DNA from: Caulobacter sp. 73W
GTDB lineage: Bacteria; Pseudomonadota; Alphaproteobacteria; Caulobacterales; Caulobacteraceae
Direction: 5' to 3'
Length of the DNA stretch: 64,000 nucleotides
Assembly: GCF_041021955.1 (NCBI RefSeq)
Contig: NZ_CP158375.1
Location: 3,274,501-3,338,500 of the forward strand
Of this stretch, positions 1 to 9,071 are shown in pieces. Each line of letters opens with the position of its first letter. Position 1 is the stretch's first letter. A model generated the notes under the pieces. That model was not told where the DNA came from. It did not search any database and worked only from the letters and a program-made list of their open reading frames with translations. A program made the position numbers and the translations under genes.

Positions 1-52
1 GCCTCATGAGCCGACCGCATCTTCGCGGTCATCGCAAACAAAGGAGGCGATC

Positions 53-169
53 ATGAATACCAAGGCTTTCACTCTCGTCCGCTTTGGCTCGGCTAAGGCG
101 CTCACGCTCGATGGCACGGGTATCGAGTTCCCCGAGCCGGCGAGCGTCCTGCGCTGGGACCTCGCCTGA
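53..169 (+). CDS. Lasso peptide precursor, copy 1 (38 aa)
   Basis: This short gene encodes the ribosomal precursor of a lasso peptide. AAGGAGG at 41-47 is a strong ribosome site for the ATG at 53. The 38 aa protein has a 19-residue leader ending ALTL and a probable 19-residue core, DGTGIEFPEPASVLRWDLA. Thr18 would be the leader Thr at position -2 that the B protease recognises in this family. The core aligns end to end with the published caulonodin VI and VII cores as I remember them (AGTG...LPE, SGIG...FPEP), so the ring should join residue 1 to Glu9. The odd point is Asp at core position 1, where Gly, Ser, Ala or Cys is usual. A start one residue later (Gly1, Glu8 ring) is the alternative, but it would put Thr at -3. 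It is followed by a hairpin, a second precursor and the B and C genes. Confidence 0.88.
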   Translation: MNTKAFTLVRFGSAKALTLDGTGIEFPEPASVLRWDLA

Positions 170-176
170 ACAAAGT

Positions 177-200
177 CGGCCGGCGGTCTTCCGCCGGCCG
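177..200 (+). terminator. Stem-loop between the two lasso precursors
   Basis: A perfect 10-bp GC stem (CGGCCGGCGG / CCGCCGGCCG) with a TCTT loop starts 8 bases after the first precursor's stop codon. Only a weak T-rich stretch (ATCCTTTCG) follows, so it looks more like an attenuator or an mRNA-stabilising hairpin than a full terminator. A structure here would let the first precursor be made in excess over the downstream enzymes, as proposed for other lasso clusters. Confidence 0.6.
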
Positions 201-288
201 ATCCTTTCGTCAGTCGCGGTGTGGAGGCGGAATGCGATCATCAAGCGTGCTCAGCCCAGACCGCAAACTCGAACGCTAGGAGCCAAAG

Positions 289-408
289 ATGCTGACTTCG
301 TCGTACGAAATTCTGCTGATCGGACCGGCGAGCATCCTCACGCGTGAGGGCGGGCCTGGGCCTGAATTGGAAGTCTCGCAGATAAACTACTACGAGAGCC
401 CGGCGTGA
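289..408 (+). CDS. Lasso peptide precursor, copy 2 (39 aa)
   Basis: This is a second precursor-like gene with AGGAG at 278-282, six bases before the ATG. The 39 aa product has a leader of the same length as copy 1, ending SILTR, with Thr again at residue 18. The predicted 20-residue core is EGGPGPELEVSQINYYESPA. If the Thr(-2) rule holds, the ring would join Glu1 to Glu9, with Glu7 as an alternative acceptor. Its sequence is otherwise unlike copy 1, so two different lasso peptides are likely made by one B/C pair. The stop codon overlaps the GTG start of the B gene (GTGA at 405-408), which argues for translational coupling. A Gly1/Glu8 ring is the other reading. Confidence 0.8.
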   Translation: MLTSSYEILLIGPASILTREGGPGPELEVSQINYYESPA

Positions 409-1085
409 ACCGAGCGACCTCGAATACGCAAGTGCTTAGCTACGCGCTGGCGCCGTCCGTGCACGCGGTCAACGTCCGGGACGACCTTGTCGTCTTGGAC
501 GTGCTCGCGGATGCATATTACTGCCTGGCCGGGGTTGGGGACGCGGCGGCGGTCAGCGAGGACGGCCGCTTTGTCCGCGGACATACGAGCGCCTTGTCCT
601 CGCTGCTCGAAGCAAAGCTATTGTCATACGATCCGGTTGAAGAAGATCGGCCGCGAGCGCCCGCGCCGCTCGATCGCAACTTACGGCGTGAATGGCGTGG
701 CGAGAGGCGAACAAGCCTTGCCAGTCTTTTGGACGTCATGGCGACCGGATGGCGGGCGCATCGCGACATACGACGTCTTTCCTTCGCGCAACTGGTCGAG
801 GCGGCGCGACGCGAGCCCGTGAACCTGAAGCGGCGAACAAGACTGCCGCAAGCCGTCGCGGCCTTTGACGCGACGCGGCCATGGGCGCCGTTCGATGGAG
901 ACTGTCTCTTTCGGGCCTACTGGCAGTTGCTCTTCTTGAGACGGTTAGGCGTTGTCGGCGTCAGATGGGTGTTTGGAGTGCGCACCTTTCCGTTCTTTGC
1001 GCATTGCTGGCTTCAGCGTGAAGATCTTGTCTTGAGCGACGATCCTGACGCGCTGGCGGGCTATCGGCGGATCATGGTCGTCTGA
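405..1085 (+). CDS. Lasso peptide B protein: leader-binding domain plus transglutaminase-like protease
   Basis: This 226 aa protein is the ATP-dependent leader peptidase of the lasso pathway. Residues 1-80 match the RRE leader-binding domain (DDLVVLDVLADAYYCLAG is the recognisable stretch). Residues 100-226 match the transglutaminase-like cysteine protease, with the triad likely formed by Cys167 (GDCLFRAY), His200 (FFAHCWLQ) and Asp212 or Asp213. Proteobacterial B proteins are usually one such fused chain of this length. The GTG start overlaps the stop of precursor 2, and the stop overlaps the ATG of the C gene (TGATG), so the B and C proteins are co-translated. It should cut both precursors after the Thr-x pair. 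Confidence 0.93.
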   Translation: MNRATSNTQVLSYALAPSVHAVNVRDDLVVLDVLADAYYCLAGVGDAAAVSEDGRFVRGHTSALSSLLEAKLLSYDPVEEDRPRAPAPLDRNLRREWRGERRTSLASLLDVMATGWRAHRDIRRLSFAQLVEAARREPVNLKRRTRLPQAVAAFDATRPWAPFDGDCLFRAYWQLLFLRRLGVVGVRWVFGVRTFPFFAHCWLQREDLVLSDDPDALAGYRRIMVV

Positions 1086-2764
1086 TGCGCTACCTCCTCA
1101 TCGCATGGCCCTTTGGTAACGGTGACGCTGCAGGACGCGCTCTTTGCGAGCGTGTCGCGGGCGGCGGCAATTGGCGCCCGTTGGCTGAACTTCCTGGCGT
1201 CCGGATCTTCACGGCGGGACGCGTCTTTCCGGTCCGAGCCATCGGGGAGACGGTAGTTGTCGGCTCGCTACATCCACAAGAGGGGGCCTCCTCATCCGCG
1301 GGGGCTTGCGGTCTCTCCGCGGCGACGACGCTCACGACACAATACTGGGGTCGCTATGTCGCCATCATCCGGGACATGAACGGCAAGCCGCTCGTTTTCA
1401 ATGATCCCCTCGGCGGACAAGAGTGTTTGGTGTGGCGCCTTGGAACCGCGGTGCTGGTCAGCAGCGAGATACCCACACAGGCCATCGTCCGCCCCACCAA
1501 TCTTGGAATTGATTGGATCGGGCTGGCGAACCATTTGCCGAACCTCAGCCTCGCGCCGGAGGCGGCGCCGCTCACTGGGGTGACCACCGTCGGCCCTGGC
1601 TGTCTCTACGATCCCGACTCTGGCCAACAGACTAGGGTCTGGTCGCCCGCGACGGTCATAAGCTCAGCCCCATCACGAGCGGCCGTCGACCCGGTCGCGT
1701 TGCGAGATATCGTCGACGATACCGTGGCGACACTGGCCCAGGGCCGGGAGAGGATCATCAGCGACATATCCGGTGGTCTGGACTCAGCGATTGTCACGGC
1801 GGCCCTGGCCCGGGGCCGGCGCGTCGGCGGCGTGCACCAGCGGTTTCCAGAGCCTGAGGGCGATGAGTTTATCCATGCCCGGAGCATCGCGGACCGACTG
1901 GGGGTGCCGCTCACAATTCTCGACCGAGGTCCAATAGCTTGGACCGCTTCGCTGATCGAGGCGACCGCTGACGGTGCGCGTCCGAGCACAAACGCCATCG
2001 ACTGCCTTTTTGACCAGTTGCTCGCGGACCATTTGGAGCGGGAAAACGCGGACGCGCTGTTCACAGGCCATGGCGGCGACGCCGTTTTCTATCAGTCGCC
2101 AAACGTGAACCTCTTCGCTGAGGCGTTGCTCTCGAGCAGCGGTGGTAGGGGCCGACTAACCGCCGCGGCCAATGTCGCCTACCGCCGGCGCTCATCCTAC
2201 TTTGGTCTGATCCGAGATGCCTGGCGATCGCACCGCGCCCCGCCCGAGGGGCAGGTACCGGGATGGCTGGCGGATGCGCACCGCGTGTCGCCAGCGCGGC
2301 GGATGCAAATCGTCGGTCTAAATTACGCGCGCCATCGGTTTGGTCGCAGCCTTAGAGAGCGCGTTTGTGACCTGATCGATCCCCTGTTCAGTCAGCCTGT
2401 CGTCGAGTGGTGTTTGCGAACGCCGATCATGGGCCTGACCGGCGGCGACATCGACCGCACCCTAGCGCGCGAGGCTTTTTCGGAACGCCTGCCGCAACGT
2501 GTTGTTTGGCGTGCGCGAAAGGGCGACGTCTCCGTGTTCTTCTCCAAGAGCATCCTCAATAGCCGCGCGTTCTTGCGCGACTATCTTTTGGGCGGGCGCC
2601 TGCGGGAGAAGGGACTTCTCGATCCCAAGAAGGTTGAGGCGGCGCTCGACCCGCAGGCGATCCTGTGGCGTCACGTCATCGATCAGGTCTTGCCGCCACT
2701 GGCGGCGGAGGCGTGGGTGCGGGTGACCGAGGCTCGCCTGTCGGGGGCAGAACCTCGTCGATGA
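1085..2764 (+). CDS. Lasso peptide C protein: asparagine-synthetase-like macrolactam synthetase
   Basis: This 559 aa protein should adenylate the ring Asp/Glu side chain and close the isopeptide ring with the new N terminus. The ATP-pyrophosphatase motif SGGLDS lies near residues 229-234. A glutaminase-like N-terminal half (FNDPLGGQECLVW and flanks) lacks the catalytic Cys2 of true asparagine synthetases, as expected for lasso cyclases, which use no ammonia. The length is normal for the family. The last 89 bases overlap the convergent 3' end of the isopeptidase gene on the other strand. If the precursor cores really start with Asp and Glu, this enzyme must accept acidic first residues. Confidence 0.93.
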   Translation: MRYLLIAWPFGNGDAAGRALCERVAGGGNWRPLAELPGVRIFTAGRVFPVRAIGETVVVGSLHPQEGASSSAGACGLSAATTLTTQYWGRYVAIIRDMNGKPLVFNDPLGGQECLVWRLGTAVLVSSEIPTQAIVRPTNLGIDWIGLANHLPNLSLAPEAAPLTGVTTVGPGCLYDPDSGQQTRVWSPATVISSAPSRAAVDPVALRDIVDDTVATLAQGRERIISDISGGLDSAIVTAALARGRRVGGVHQRFPEPEGDEFIHARSIADRLGVPLTILDRGPIAWTASLIEATADGARPSTNAIDCLFDQLLADHLERENADALFTGHGGDAVFYQSPNVNLFAEALLSSSGGRGRLTAAANVAYRRRSSYFGLIRDAWRSHRAPPEGQVPGWLADAHRVSPARRMQIVGLNYARHRFGRSLRERVCDLIDPLFSQPVVEWCLRTPIMGLTGGDIDRTLAREAFSERLPQRVVWRARKGDVSVFFSKSILNSRAFLRDYLLGGRLREKGLLDPKKVEAALDPQAILWRHVIDQVLPPLAAEAWVRVTEARLSGAEPRR

Positions 2765-4994
2765 AGTTGAAGGCGCGATCGTAGAAGTCCCGAAGTTGAC
2801 TGGGGATCATCAGCTCGTGTTCGGAACCATGATAGGTGCGCAGCTCGGCGTCACCGCCCGCACGCCGGATCATGCCGAACATCTGCCTCGCGTCGTTCGA
2901 TAAGAAGTCCAAATCGCCGTGGGCGATCAGGACGGGGGCGTGCTGACGGTTCGCGAAGAGGGCAGGGCTGTTGCGTAGGTGGCGTTGGGGATCAACCCAA
3001 GGGGGGCCGCCAACTCCGCCGCGCGCGGTGTCGAACCAAGAGGCGTTGGAGTTGAAGAAGTACTGCGGATAAATCGCCGAGATTGGATCGATCGAACCGT
3101 AGAGCCCTAGAAAGTTGGAAACGGGCACAACGGCGACCGAGGCGCCAAAGCGGTTCGATTGTTGAGCGGCCATCAACGCCGCCCAGCCACCGAAGGACCG
3201 CCCCCACAGAACAAGCCGATCAATAGGGACGCCGTGCTGGGCGCCAGCCGCATCGACAGCTCGGAGCATGGCTTCGGCGAGGCCTTTTTGCGGATCAGTC
3301 GGGTCTTCGAAAGGCAGCGTCGGCATCAGCACGGGGTAGCCTTGGCCGGTCAGCAGATGAACATTGGTTGTGAAGCCGGGATTTGCCCGGCTCGCGCGGC
3401 GCAAGGACGCCTCGGACCAATCGCCTGGATAGACCAAGACAATCAGCGGCTTTGGCGTGGCGCGCTTCTCGGGGGGCAGGAAGAGCCAGCTCGTGACGAG
3501 CGCGCCTTCGGCGTTGGGATGCCGAACAGGCAGGGGGCGCGAGATTGTCGATGAGGCCAGGTGAGTATTGATGCTCATAAAGGTGCGACGCTTATCTCCC
3601 CTATGACCAACAAGGTCGGTCACGCCCGTCTCGTGGGTCACTTGGTCGAACACCCATCCATCCGCCAAGGGGGACGCCACCGTCCCCCAGTCAGCCGCGC
3701 CCAACTGACTGGGGGACGACTGAACCCGGCCCGCCGCTTCTGGATCTCGTCTAAGCGCGCGGGCGGCGATCTTGACCTCAAGCCGGCGTCCACCGCGATC
3801 CACACGCCAAAGCTTGTCATGCTCCTTGAGGAAGAGCGCCTTGCCATCTGTCGCGACCAGTTGGCCGCGCCCATATCGTGTTCCGCTTGCCGGGTCGAAC
3901 CACTCGCCGACCGGGGCGACGACCGGGCGGCCGCCCAGCCAGGCCGCGGCGGAGCCCGCCGCGACGCGCTTGCGCGCCTCCCCACCGACGAACCGCGGGC
4001 AAAGCGATCGAGGGGGCGTCCCGTCGATGTTGATGCGCCAGATTTCCGCCTGCGGCCACGAAGCGCCGTCGCGGCGCGCGACGACCAGCAAGCCTTTGCT
4101 GTCGGGTGACCAAGCAAGCAGATCGGTCGATACGTCTAGCCCTGGGGCGAGCGGCTTGACGTCGGTCTTGGTGAGTGGAGCAAGAAGCAGCCGCGTGCGA
4201 AGCAGCGGCGTCGCGACTTGCACTTGGTCGTCCGCGGCGGCTTCTTCCTCGGCGATGAGGACGGCGGCTAGGCTTCGATCTGGCGAAAGTTCGTAATCGA
4301 CGACTTCGCGGTCGACAATCGTACGCAGGTCTCCCGTCCGCGCATTCCAAAGAGATAAGGCCCCTTTTGGCGCTGGGGGATGCTGGTGAGCCAAGCGCCC
4401 AGTCCCGCTGACAGTGACCGCGCTCTCGTCGCGCGCCGCGGCGGCCCAAGCCGCCGCGCTGGCCGCCTGGCTCTGCCAGGGCCGCCCAAAGCGGCGTCTG
4501 GGTCCGTCCGTAGCGACCGACGCGACCAAGACTTGACGGTTGTCCACCCAGACCGCCGTGGCGCCGAAGACAGAAGGTTCGGTCGTTAGACCGCTCCAGC
4601 GAACGGAGCGGTCCTTGATGGTTAGAACGCCAAGTTCGCGGTCGTGTCCGAGAACGCGGTGGACGATGACGCTTTCGCCGTCCGGTGAGGGGGCGCCCAC
4701 GACAACGCCGTCCCCTGCCGCCTCCAATAAGGGCGTTCCCTCGGTTGGAGCCCTCAGGTCGAAAAGTGTGATGCGACCCAGCGCCTGATAGACATGTTCG
4801 GCAAGATCGAAGCTCGGCGCCTCCCTCAAGGGGCGGGATGTTTGGACAATCGCCCATCGATCCTTGGGGTCCACCGCGGTCCGCCCCATCGTCTCGTGAC
4901 GTAGGATGTCATCGAGACTGTAGGTCGCCGCGGCGGCGGACGTGCCGCATAGGCATAGAACGAGCGCCAAGCGGCGCGCTGCCACGCACTTCAA
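2676..4994 (-). CDS. Lasso peptide isopeptidase (S9 prolyl-oligopeptidase fold)
   Basis: This 772 aa exported enzyme should linearise the lasso peptide by hydrolysing its isopeptide bond, as AtxE2 does for astexins. Residues 1-23 form a signal peptide (LALVLCLCGTSAAAA). A long beta-propeller region follows, then a C-terminal alpha/beta hydrolase with Ser600 in GRSFGG, Asp696 in HGDLD and His726 in HGSEHE. A TTG start eight bases after GGAGG is the best fit, and it lies 12 bases after the receptor stop. The C-terminal tail is Pro-rich (PTPPPPVAARP), and its coding end overlaps the C gene by 89 bases. General dipeptidyl-peptidase activity is the alternative, but the context makes the lasso role very likely. 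Confidence 0.9.
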   Translation of the reverse strand: MKCVAARRLALVLCLCGTSAAAATYSLDDILRHETMGRTAVDPKDRWAIVQTSRPLREAPSFDLAEHVYQALGRITLFDLRAPTEGTPLLEAAGDGVVVGAPSPDGESVIVHRVLGHDRELGVLTIKDRSVRWSGLTTEPSVFGATAVWVDNRQVLVASVATDGPRRRFGRPWQSQAASAAAWAAAARDESAVTVSGTGRLAHQHPPAPKGALSLWNARTGDLRTIVDREVVDYELSPDRSLAAVLIAEEEAAADDQVQVATPLLRTRLLLAPLTKTDVKPLAPGLDVSTDLLAWSPDSKGLLVVARRDGASWPQAEIWRINIDGTPPRSLCPRFVGGEARKRVAAGSAAAWLGGRPVVAPVGEWFDPASGTRYGRGQLVATDGKALFLKEHDKLWRVDRGGRRLEVKIAARALRRDPEAAGRVQSSPSQLGAADWGTVASPLADGWVFDQVTHETGVTDLVGHRGDKRRTFMSINTHLASSTISRPLPVRHPNAEGALVTSWLFLPPEKRATPKPLIVLVYPGDWSEASLRRASRANPGFTTNVHLLTGQGYPVLMPTLPFEDPTDPQKGLAEAMLRAVDAAGAQHGVPIDRLVLWGRSFGGWAALMAAQQSNRFGASVAVVPVSNFLGLYGSIDPISAIYPQYFFNSNASWFDTARGGVGGPPWVDPQRHLRNSPALFANRQHAPVLIAHGDLDFLSNDARQMFGMIRRAGGDAELRTYHGSEHELMIPSQLRDFYDRAFNFIDEVLPPTGEPRSPAPTPPPPVAARPDR

Positions 4995-5006
4995 GGTCGC
5001 GCCCTC

Positions 5007-7967
5007 CTACCAGCTCTTGGTGAGTTGCAGCGCTATGGTGCGGCCGAACGGGTCGGCATTGGCTGGGTCGTAAGCCACCGCCAGATTGCTATCGTAGAAT
5101 GGCGGCTTGCGATCGAGCAGGTTTTGAATGCTCAGCGCCGCGGTCAAACCTCGTGTCGCTCCCCGGTCACCACCTCGCCATTGCAGGGCCATATCGACCG
5201 TCGTCCAGTCACTCACGGCGCGACCCTGGCCCGCGTCGAAATCACCGACATACCGAGCTGTCGCTGTCGCCGTCACGGGGGCGAAGGTCCAGCTCGCCGA
5301 CAGACGCCCTCGCAGATCGGCCGGGTTCTGGGCGGTTCCCGCGAGATCCACGGCCGTCGCCCGCGGCGTCATTCGGCGTTCAAAGCGCTCAAGCCACGAC
5401 AACTGGCCGGTGATCGTTAGAGGCTTGCCGCCCAAGCTCGTTCGCGCGGTCCCGGAAAGGTCGACGCCGCGCAAGTGAAGCACCGCGGCATTGACGTATC
5501 GGGCGTCGGCGATGGCGCCGTATTCGCGCGGATCGAATAGGCCCTGGGCACGCGACCCCGGTGAGTTGATCAGCCCCGTGATCAGCGCCAAGTCCTGGGC
5601 GCTGGACGCCGGGGAAATGAACTGGCGAAAGTCGGTGAACTCCGGCGACGAGAGCACTGTGTTGAGATTGTCGCTAGCCGGCTGGCCGATGCGATCTCGA
5701 TAGCGAATGTCGAAACCGGTCGCCTCCAATTCCACGCCCGGTGTTGGGCGCCACTTCACCGTCACGGTCGTGGTCTCGGCGCGCTCGGGTTTCAGATCCG
5801 CATTGCCTCCGTAGCGGATCAGGGTGAGGACGCTGGACGATCCACGTTGCAGCACGACCGGCAGCAAGATGGGTGCGTCGGTGAGCTCGAAGACGGCCGG
5901 TGCGCGGAAGCTCTTCCCCCACGTCGCTGACAGCTGAATCTTGTCGGAGGGCGACCACACAAGGCCAAGCTTTGGCGTCGTGCTGTCGCCCACACGCTGG
6001 TGACGTTCGTGCCGCAGAGCCGCGGAGAGCTCCAGCCCGCCGATGGCGGAGTCGTCGGGCGAAAGCGGCGCGCGAAGCTCGCCGAAGGCGGCCGACACCT
6101 CGCGCTTGCCACCTCGTGGCAGAGTCGCCACCGGTGAGAAGCCGGACGTGAAGTTCTCGCCGGTGAGTTTGAACGTCTCCTGACGGGTTTGCGCGCCCAG
6201 CGCCGCTCGAAGCTCGCCCCCAGGCAGTTCGAACACTGGCCCCTCGATGAGCGCGTTGAGCGACTGCACGCCGTTTAGTTGCGAGGATCGCGAGTAGCCG
6301 GAGGAGATGAAGGCCAGAACTTGCGGCGTGTTCGATCCCGTGCCGATGAATGGATTGAAGTAGCCGTCCCGCGCCGCGCTGAAGGCGGTCGTGGGATTGT
6401 CGGGCAAGGTTCCCAGCGCCTCTGACAGGTAGCTGGTGTTGATCGCGTTGCGCGACCAGGTGGTGTTCTCATCGCTTGCGTGCGCGAAGTAGACGTCCGC
6501 CTTCCAGTCGGCCGGGAGAACTCTTGATGCGCCTAGCGTGAAGGCCAGGTTGTCAGGTCCGCCTTGGGTACGCACGCCGATCAGCTCATTTTGGAAGGAG
6601 TAGCCGATCCTCTCGCTGGCGGAGCCGTCGGGTGAGACGAAGTACGGATTGGAACGCGTGACCGTAAGGGTCGTCATGCTTGGCGCGCCGCGGCTTTCGA
6701 ACCGTCGGCGTGAAAGTCGCAGGTCGCCGGAAAGCTCGAAGCCGGCGACTTGCTGGTGACCCGCGACATACAGGCTGTGGCGCGTCTGCTCACCGAGCAC
6801 ATCGAAGTTCGCTCGCCAGTTTCCAAGATTGACCTGCCCTGGCAGGAAATCCGCGGGCCGAAGACCAACGCCGTTTTGGCCACCCGGGATCGCCCAGGCC
6901 GGAACCAGCGCGCCAGATGCGTTCGGTCGCAGGATGTTACCCGGTTGCGCGAAGGTGCGTCGCCAATCGCTGCCGCCCCTAGGGCGCAGATCGGCATTGC
7001 TCGTGACCAAGCGAGCCCGGCCAGGGAGCTTGTCGCGGTCGTGATACTCGTACGACGCTAAAATCCCACCGCTCGACCACGACAGGCCGCCGGTTTGCGC
7101 GAACTGGCGCTGGCCAAGGTCGCCATGGGTGGAGCCGCCCACCAAGGCGCGGCTCTCCAGTCCATCGAAGGACTTGCGCAGCACGACATTGACCACGCCG
7201 CCCACCGCGTCGGAACCATAGAGCGCCGATGCGCCATCCAGCAGCACCTCGACGCGCTCGACGGCGGCCAATGGGAGGCCAGACAGGTCGGCGAAGTCGC
7301 CTCGGTTGCCAGAGCCGGCAAGGCGCCTGCCGTTGACGAGGACCAAGGTGGCGTCAGCGCCAAGACCGCGCAGGTTCACGCCGCTGGATCGCGCGCTATT
7401 GGTGCCTGAGAGGTCGCTGCCGATGGCGACGGTTTCTTCGTTGGCGGTCCCTCCAAACGCCTGGGGAATTGAGGCGATGGCCTCCGCGAGCGTGGCGAAG
7501 CCCGCGCGATCGATCTCATCGCGGCGCATGACGGTCACGGGCGACGCTCCCGCGTCGGGGCCGCGGATGTAGGTGCCGACCACAACCTCATCCACCAAGG
7601 TTGGAGCGTCCAAGGTGGCTTGGGGCGAGAGGGGAGGCTGAGGCGTAAGGGGGCGACGGACGGTGATGACGCCAGGTGAGGACTGACGCGCCTCGAGGCC
7701 CGAACCAGCGATCAGCAGACGTACGGCGTCCAGGCTGTCATGGCGGCCGGTCAGGGCGGGGGCCGAGCGCCCCGCGACCACATCCGACGTGAAGATGATC
7801 TGCGCACCCGTCTGCGCGGCGAGCGACAAGAGGGCATCACGTAGATCGCCAGCGCGAACGTTGACTGGCGCGGGGGCCGGCGTGGTCGGTTGGGCCATCG
7901 CCGGCGCCGCCAGCGCCAGCGCGAGGATGGATGAGACAGACAGTAGCAGACGACGCTTAGCGTTCAT
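5007..7967 (-). CDS. TonB-dependent receptor with STN signalling domain
   Basis: This 986 aa outer-membrane receptor probably imports or senses the lasso peptide. Starting at the ATG at 7967 gives a clean signal peptide (LLLSVSSILALALAAPAMAQ) with GAGGGG upstream. The longer open frame to 8075 adds only non-signal sequence. After the signal comes an STN domain (about residues 30-105, VNVRAGDLRDALLSLAAQTG). Then come the plug (around VVGTYIRGPDAG to GGVVNVVLRK) and a 22-strand barrel ending in the typical aromatic C terminus (LQLTKSW). An STN domain marks receptors that signal to a FecR-type regulator, and fecR and sigma genes lie directly upstream. The receptor gene is followed 12 bases later by the isopeptidase. 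Confidence 0.93.
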   Translation of the reverse strand: MNAKRRLLLSVSSILALALAAPAMAQPTTPAPAPVNVRAGDLRDALLSLAAQTGAQIIFTSDVVAGRSAPALTGRHDSLDAVRLLIAGSGLEARQSSPGVITVRRPLTPQPPLSPQATLDAPTLVDEVVVGTYIRGPDAGASPVTVMRRDEIDRAGFATLAEAIASIPQAFGGTANEETVAIGSDLSGTNSARSSGVNLRGLGADATLVLVNGRRLAGSGNRGDFADLSGLPLAAVERVEVLLDGASALYGSDAVGGVVNVVLRKSFDGLESRALVGGSTHGDLGQRQFAQTGGLSWSSGGILASYEYHDRDKLPGRARLVTSNADLRPRGGSDWRRTFAQPGNILRPNASGALVPAWAIPGGQNGVGLRPADFLPGQVNLGNWRANFDVLGEQTRHSLYVAGHQQVAGFELSGDLRLSRRRFESRGAPSMTTLTVTRSNPYFVSPDGSASERIGYSFQNELIGVRTQGGPDNLAFTLGASRVLPADWKADVYFAHASDENTTWSRNAINTSYLSEALGTLPDNPTTAFSAARDGYFNPFIGTGSNTPQVLAFISSGYSRSSQLNGVQSLNALIEGPVFELPGGELRAALGAQTRQETFKLTGENFTSGFSPVATLPRGGKREVSAAFGELRAPLSPDDSAIGGLELSAALRHERHQRVGDSTTPKLGLVWSPSDKIQLSATWGKSFRAPAVFELTDAPILLPVVLQRGSSSVLTLIRYGGNADLKPERAETTTVTVKWRPTPGVELEATGFDIRYRDRIGQPASDNLNTVLSSPEFTDFRQFISPASSAQDLALITGLINSPGSRAQGLFDPREYGAIADARYVNAAVLHLRGVDLSGTARTSLGGKPLTITGQLSWLERFERRMTPRATAVDLAGTAQNPADLRGRLSASWTFAPVTATATARYVGDFDAGQGRAVSDWTTVDMALQWRGGDRGATRGLTAALSIQNLLDRKPPFYDSNLAVAYDPANADPFGRTIALQLTKSW

Positions 7968-8084
7968 GGGCTTCCCCTCTCGGATGCTCCGTCGCCGAAC
8001 TTGCGCGTCGGCGTTCGGAGCTGGTGGGGAAGTGACGTTTGGCGAAGCCAGATGCCCTAACGCGGGTACGAACAAATTTTCAGC

Positions 8085-9059
8085 TCAGCGCGTGGCCCGA
8101 AGCTCAAGGCCATGGGGCGTCGGCCGAGCGGATACCTCGAGGACGTCGGCGGCGGCGGTCGCGAAGGCCGCCACGTCCCCGGCGTCGAAGACGCCGTTGA
8201 TGCGGGCTTGAGGATCCACACCATCGCCCAGGGTCAGCTTGCGATCGCTGTAGCGGTTGACCTCCGCCACGGCGGCGAAGAGCGGGGTGTCGTGGAACAC
8301 CAGGCGACCCTGGGTCCAACTGGTGGCCGCCTGAACGTCGGTGGCGAGGAGGCGCGGCGGTCCGTTCTGCTCGGCCGTCGCGCCCTGGCCAGGATCAAGG
8401 GTGATGGCGTCGTAGTGATCCGCCTCGCGGCGGACCACAACCCGTCCTTGCACCAAGGTCACGTAGGCCCCGTTTGCGTCGCGCCGTACATCGAACTTGG
8501 TCCCGAGCGCGGTCACATCGACGCCGCCGGCATCGACGGTGAAAGGGCGCGAGGGATCGTGCGCCACGTCGAAGAAGGCTTGGCCGCGTTCCAGGTCGAT
8601 CAGGCGACGCGCCTTGCCGAGCCGCACGCGCACGCGGCTGTCGGTGTTCAGTTGAAGCGTGCTGCCGTCTGAAAGACGGATGATCCTGCGTTCGCCGACT
8701 TCGGTCTCATAGGTCCGGCCTAGGCTGGTCGTGACGATTACCGCCGCCAGCGCGACGGCCGTCACCATGATCCCCGCGGTGACCGCGCGCGGATCGCGCC
8801 AAACAGGGCGGCGATGGCGTGACTGCGCATGGCGATTGAGGGCCTCGATGGCGGCCGCGTCGATGTCCGGATCGCCCGCCAGATCCTGAACCGTGGTGAA
8901 AACGCCTTCCACGCGCGAATAGGCCGCGGCGTTCTGCGGAAGCCTGCGCCATCGATAGAAGGCGTCGAGGTCGCGGTTACGCACCTTGGGCGCGGATAGG
9001 CGCGTGAACCAGGCGGCCGCTTCCTTTTCGGCGCGGGTCTCACCTTTCGGATCGCTCAT
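8085..9059 (-). CDS. FecR-family anti-sigma/sigma regulator
   Basis: This 324 aa inner-membrane regulator has an N-terminal cytoplasmic DUF4880-type segment (AAAWFTRLSAPKVRNRDLDAFYRWRR). One membrane helix follows near residues 91-113 (AGIMVTAVALAAVIVTTSLG). The periplasmic FecR domain then carries RIIRLSDGSTLQLNTDSRVRV and FTVDAGGVDVTALGTKFDVR. It should link the receptor's STN domain to the sigma factor. I chose the ATG at 9059 because GGGTGAG precedes it. A GTG at 9068 in the same frame is the alternative. It starts within 13 bases of the sigma stop. The 117 bases to the receptor start may contain a sigma-dependent promoter. Confidence 0.9.
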   Translation of the reverse strand: MSDPKGETRAEKEAAAWFTRLSAPKVRNRDLDAFYRWRRLPQNAAAYSRVEGVFTTVQDLAGDPDIDAAAIEALNRHAQSRHRRPVWRDPRAVTAGIMVTAVALAAVIVTTSLGRTYETEVGERRIIRLSDGSTLQLNTDSRVRVRLGKARRLIDLERGQAFFDVAHDPSRPFTVDAGGVDVTALGTKFDVRRDANGAYVTLVQGRVVVRREADHYDAITLDPGQGATAEQNGPPRLLATDVQAATSWTQGRLVFHDTPLFAAVAEVNRYSDRKLTLGDGVDPQARINGVFDAGDVAAFATAAADVLEVSARPTPHGLELRATR

Positions 9060-9071
9060 CCAGCTCACCCA

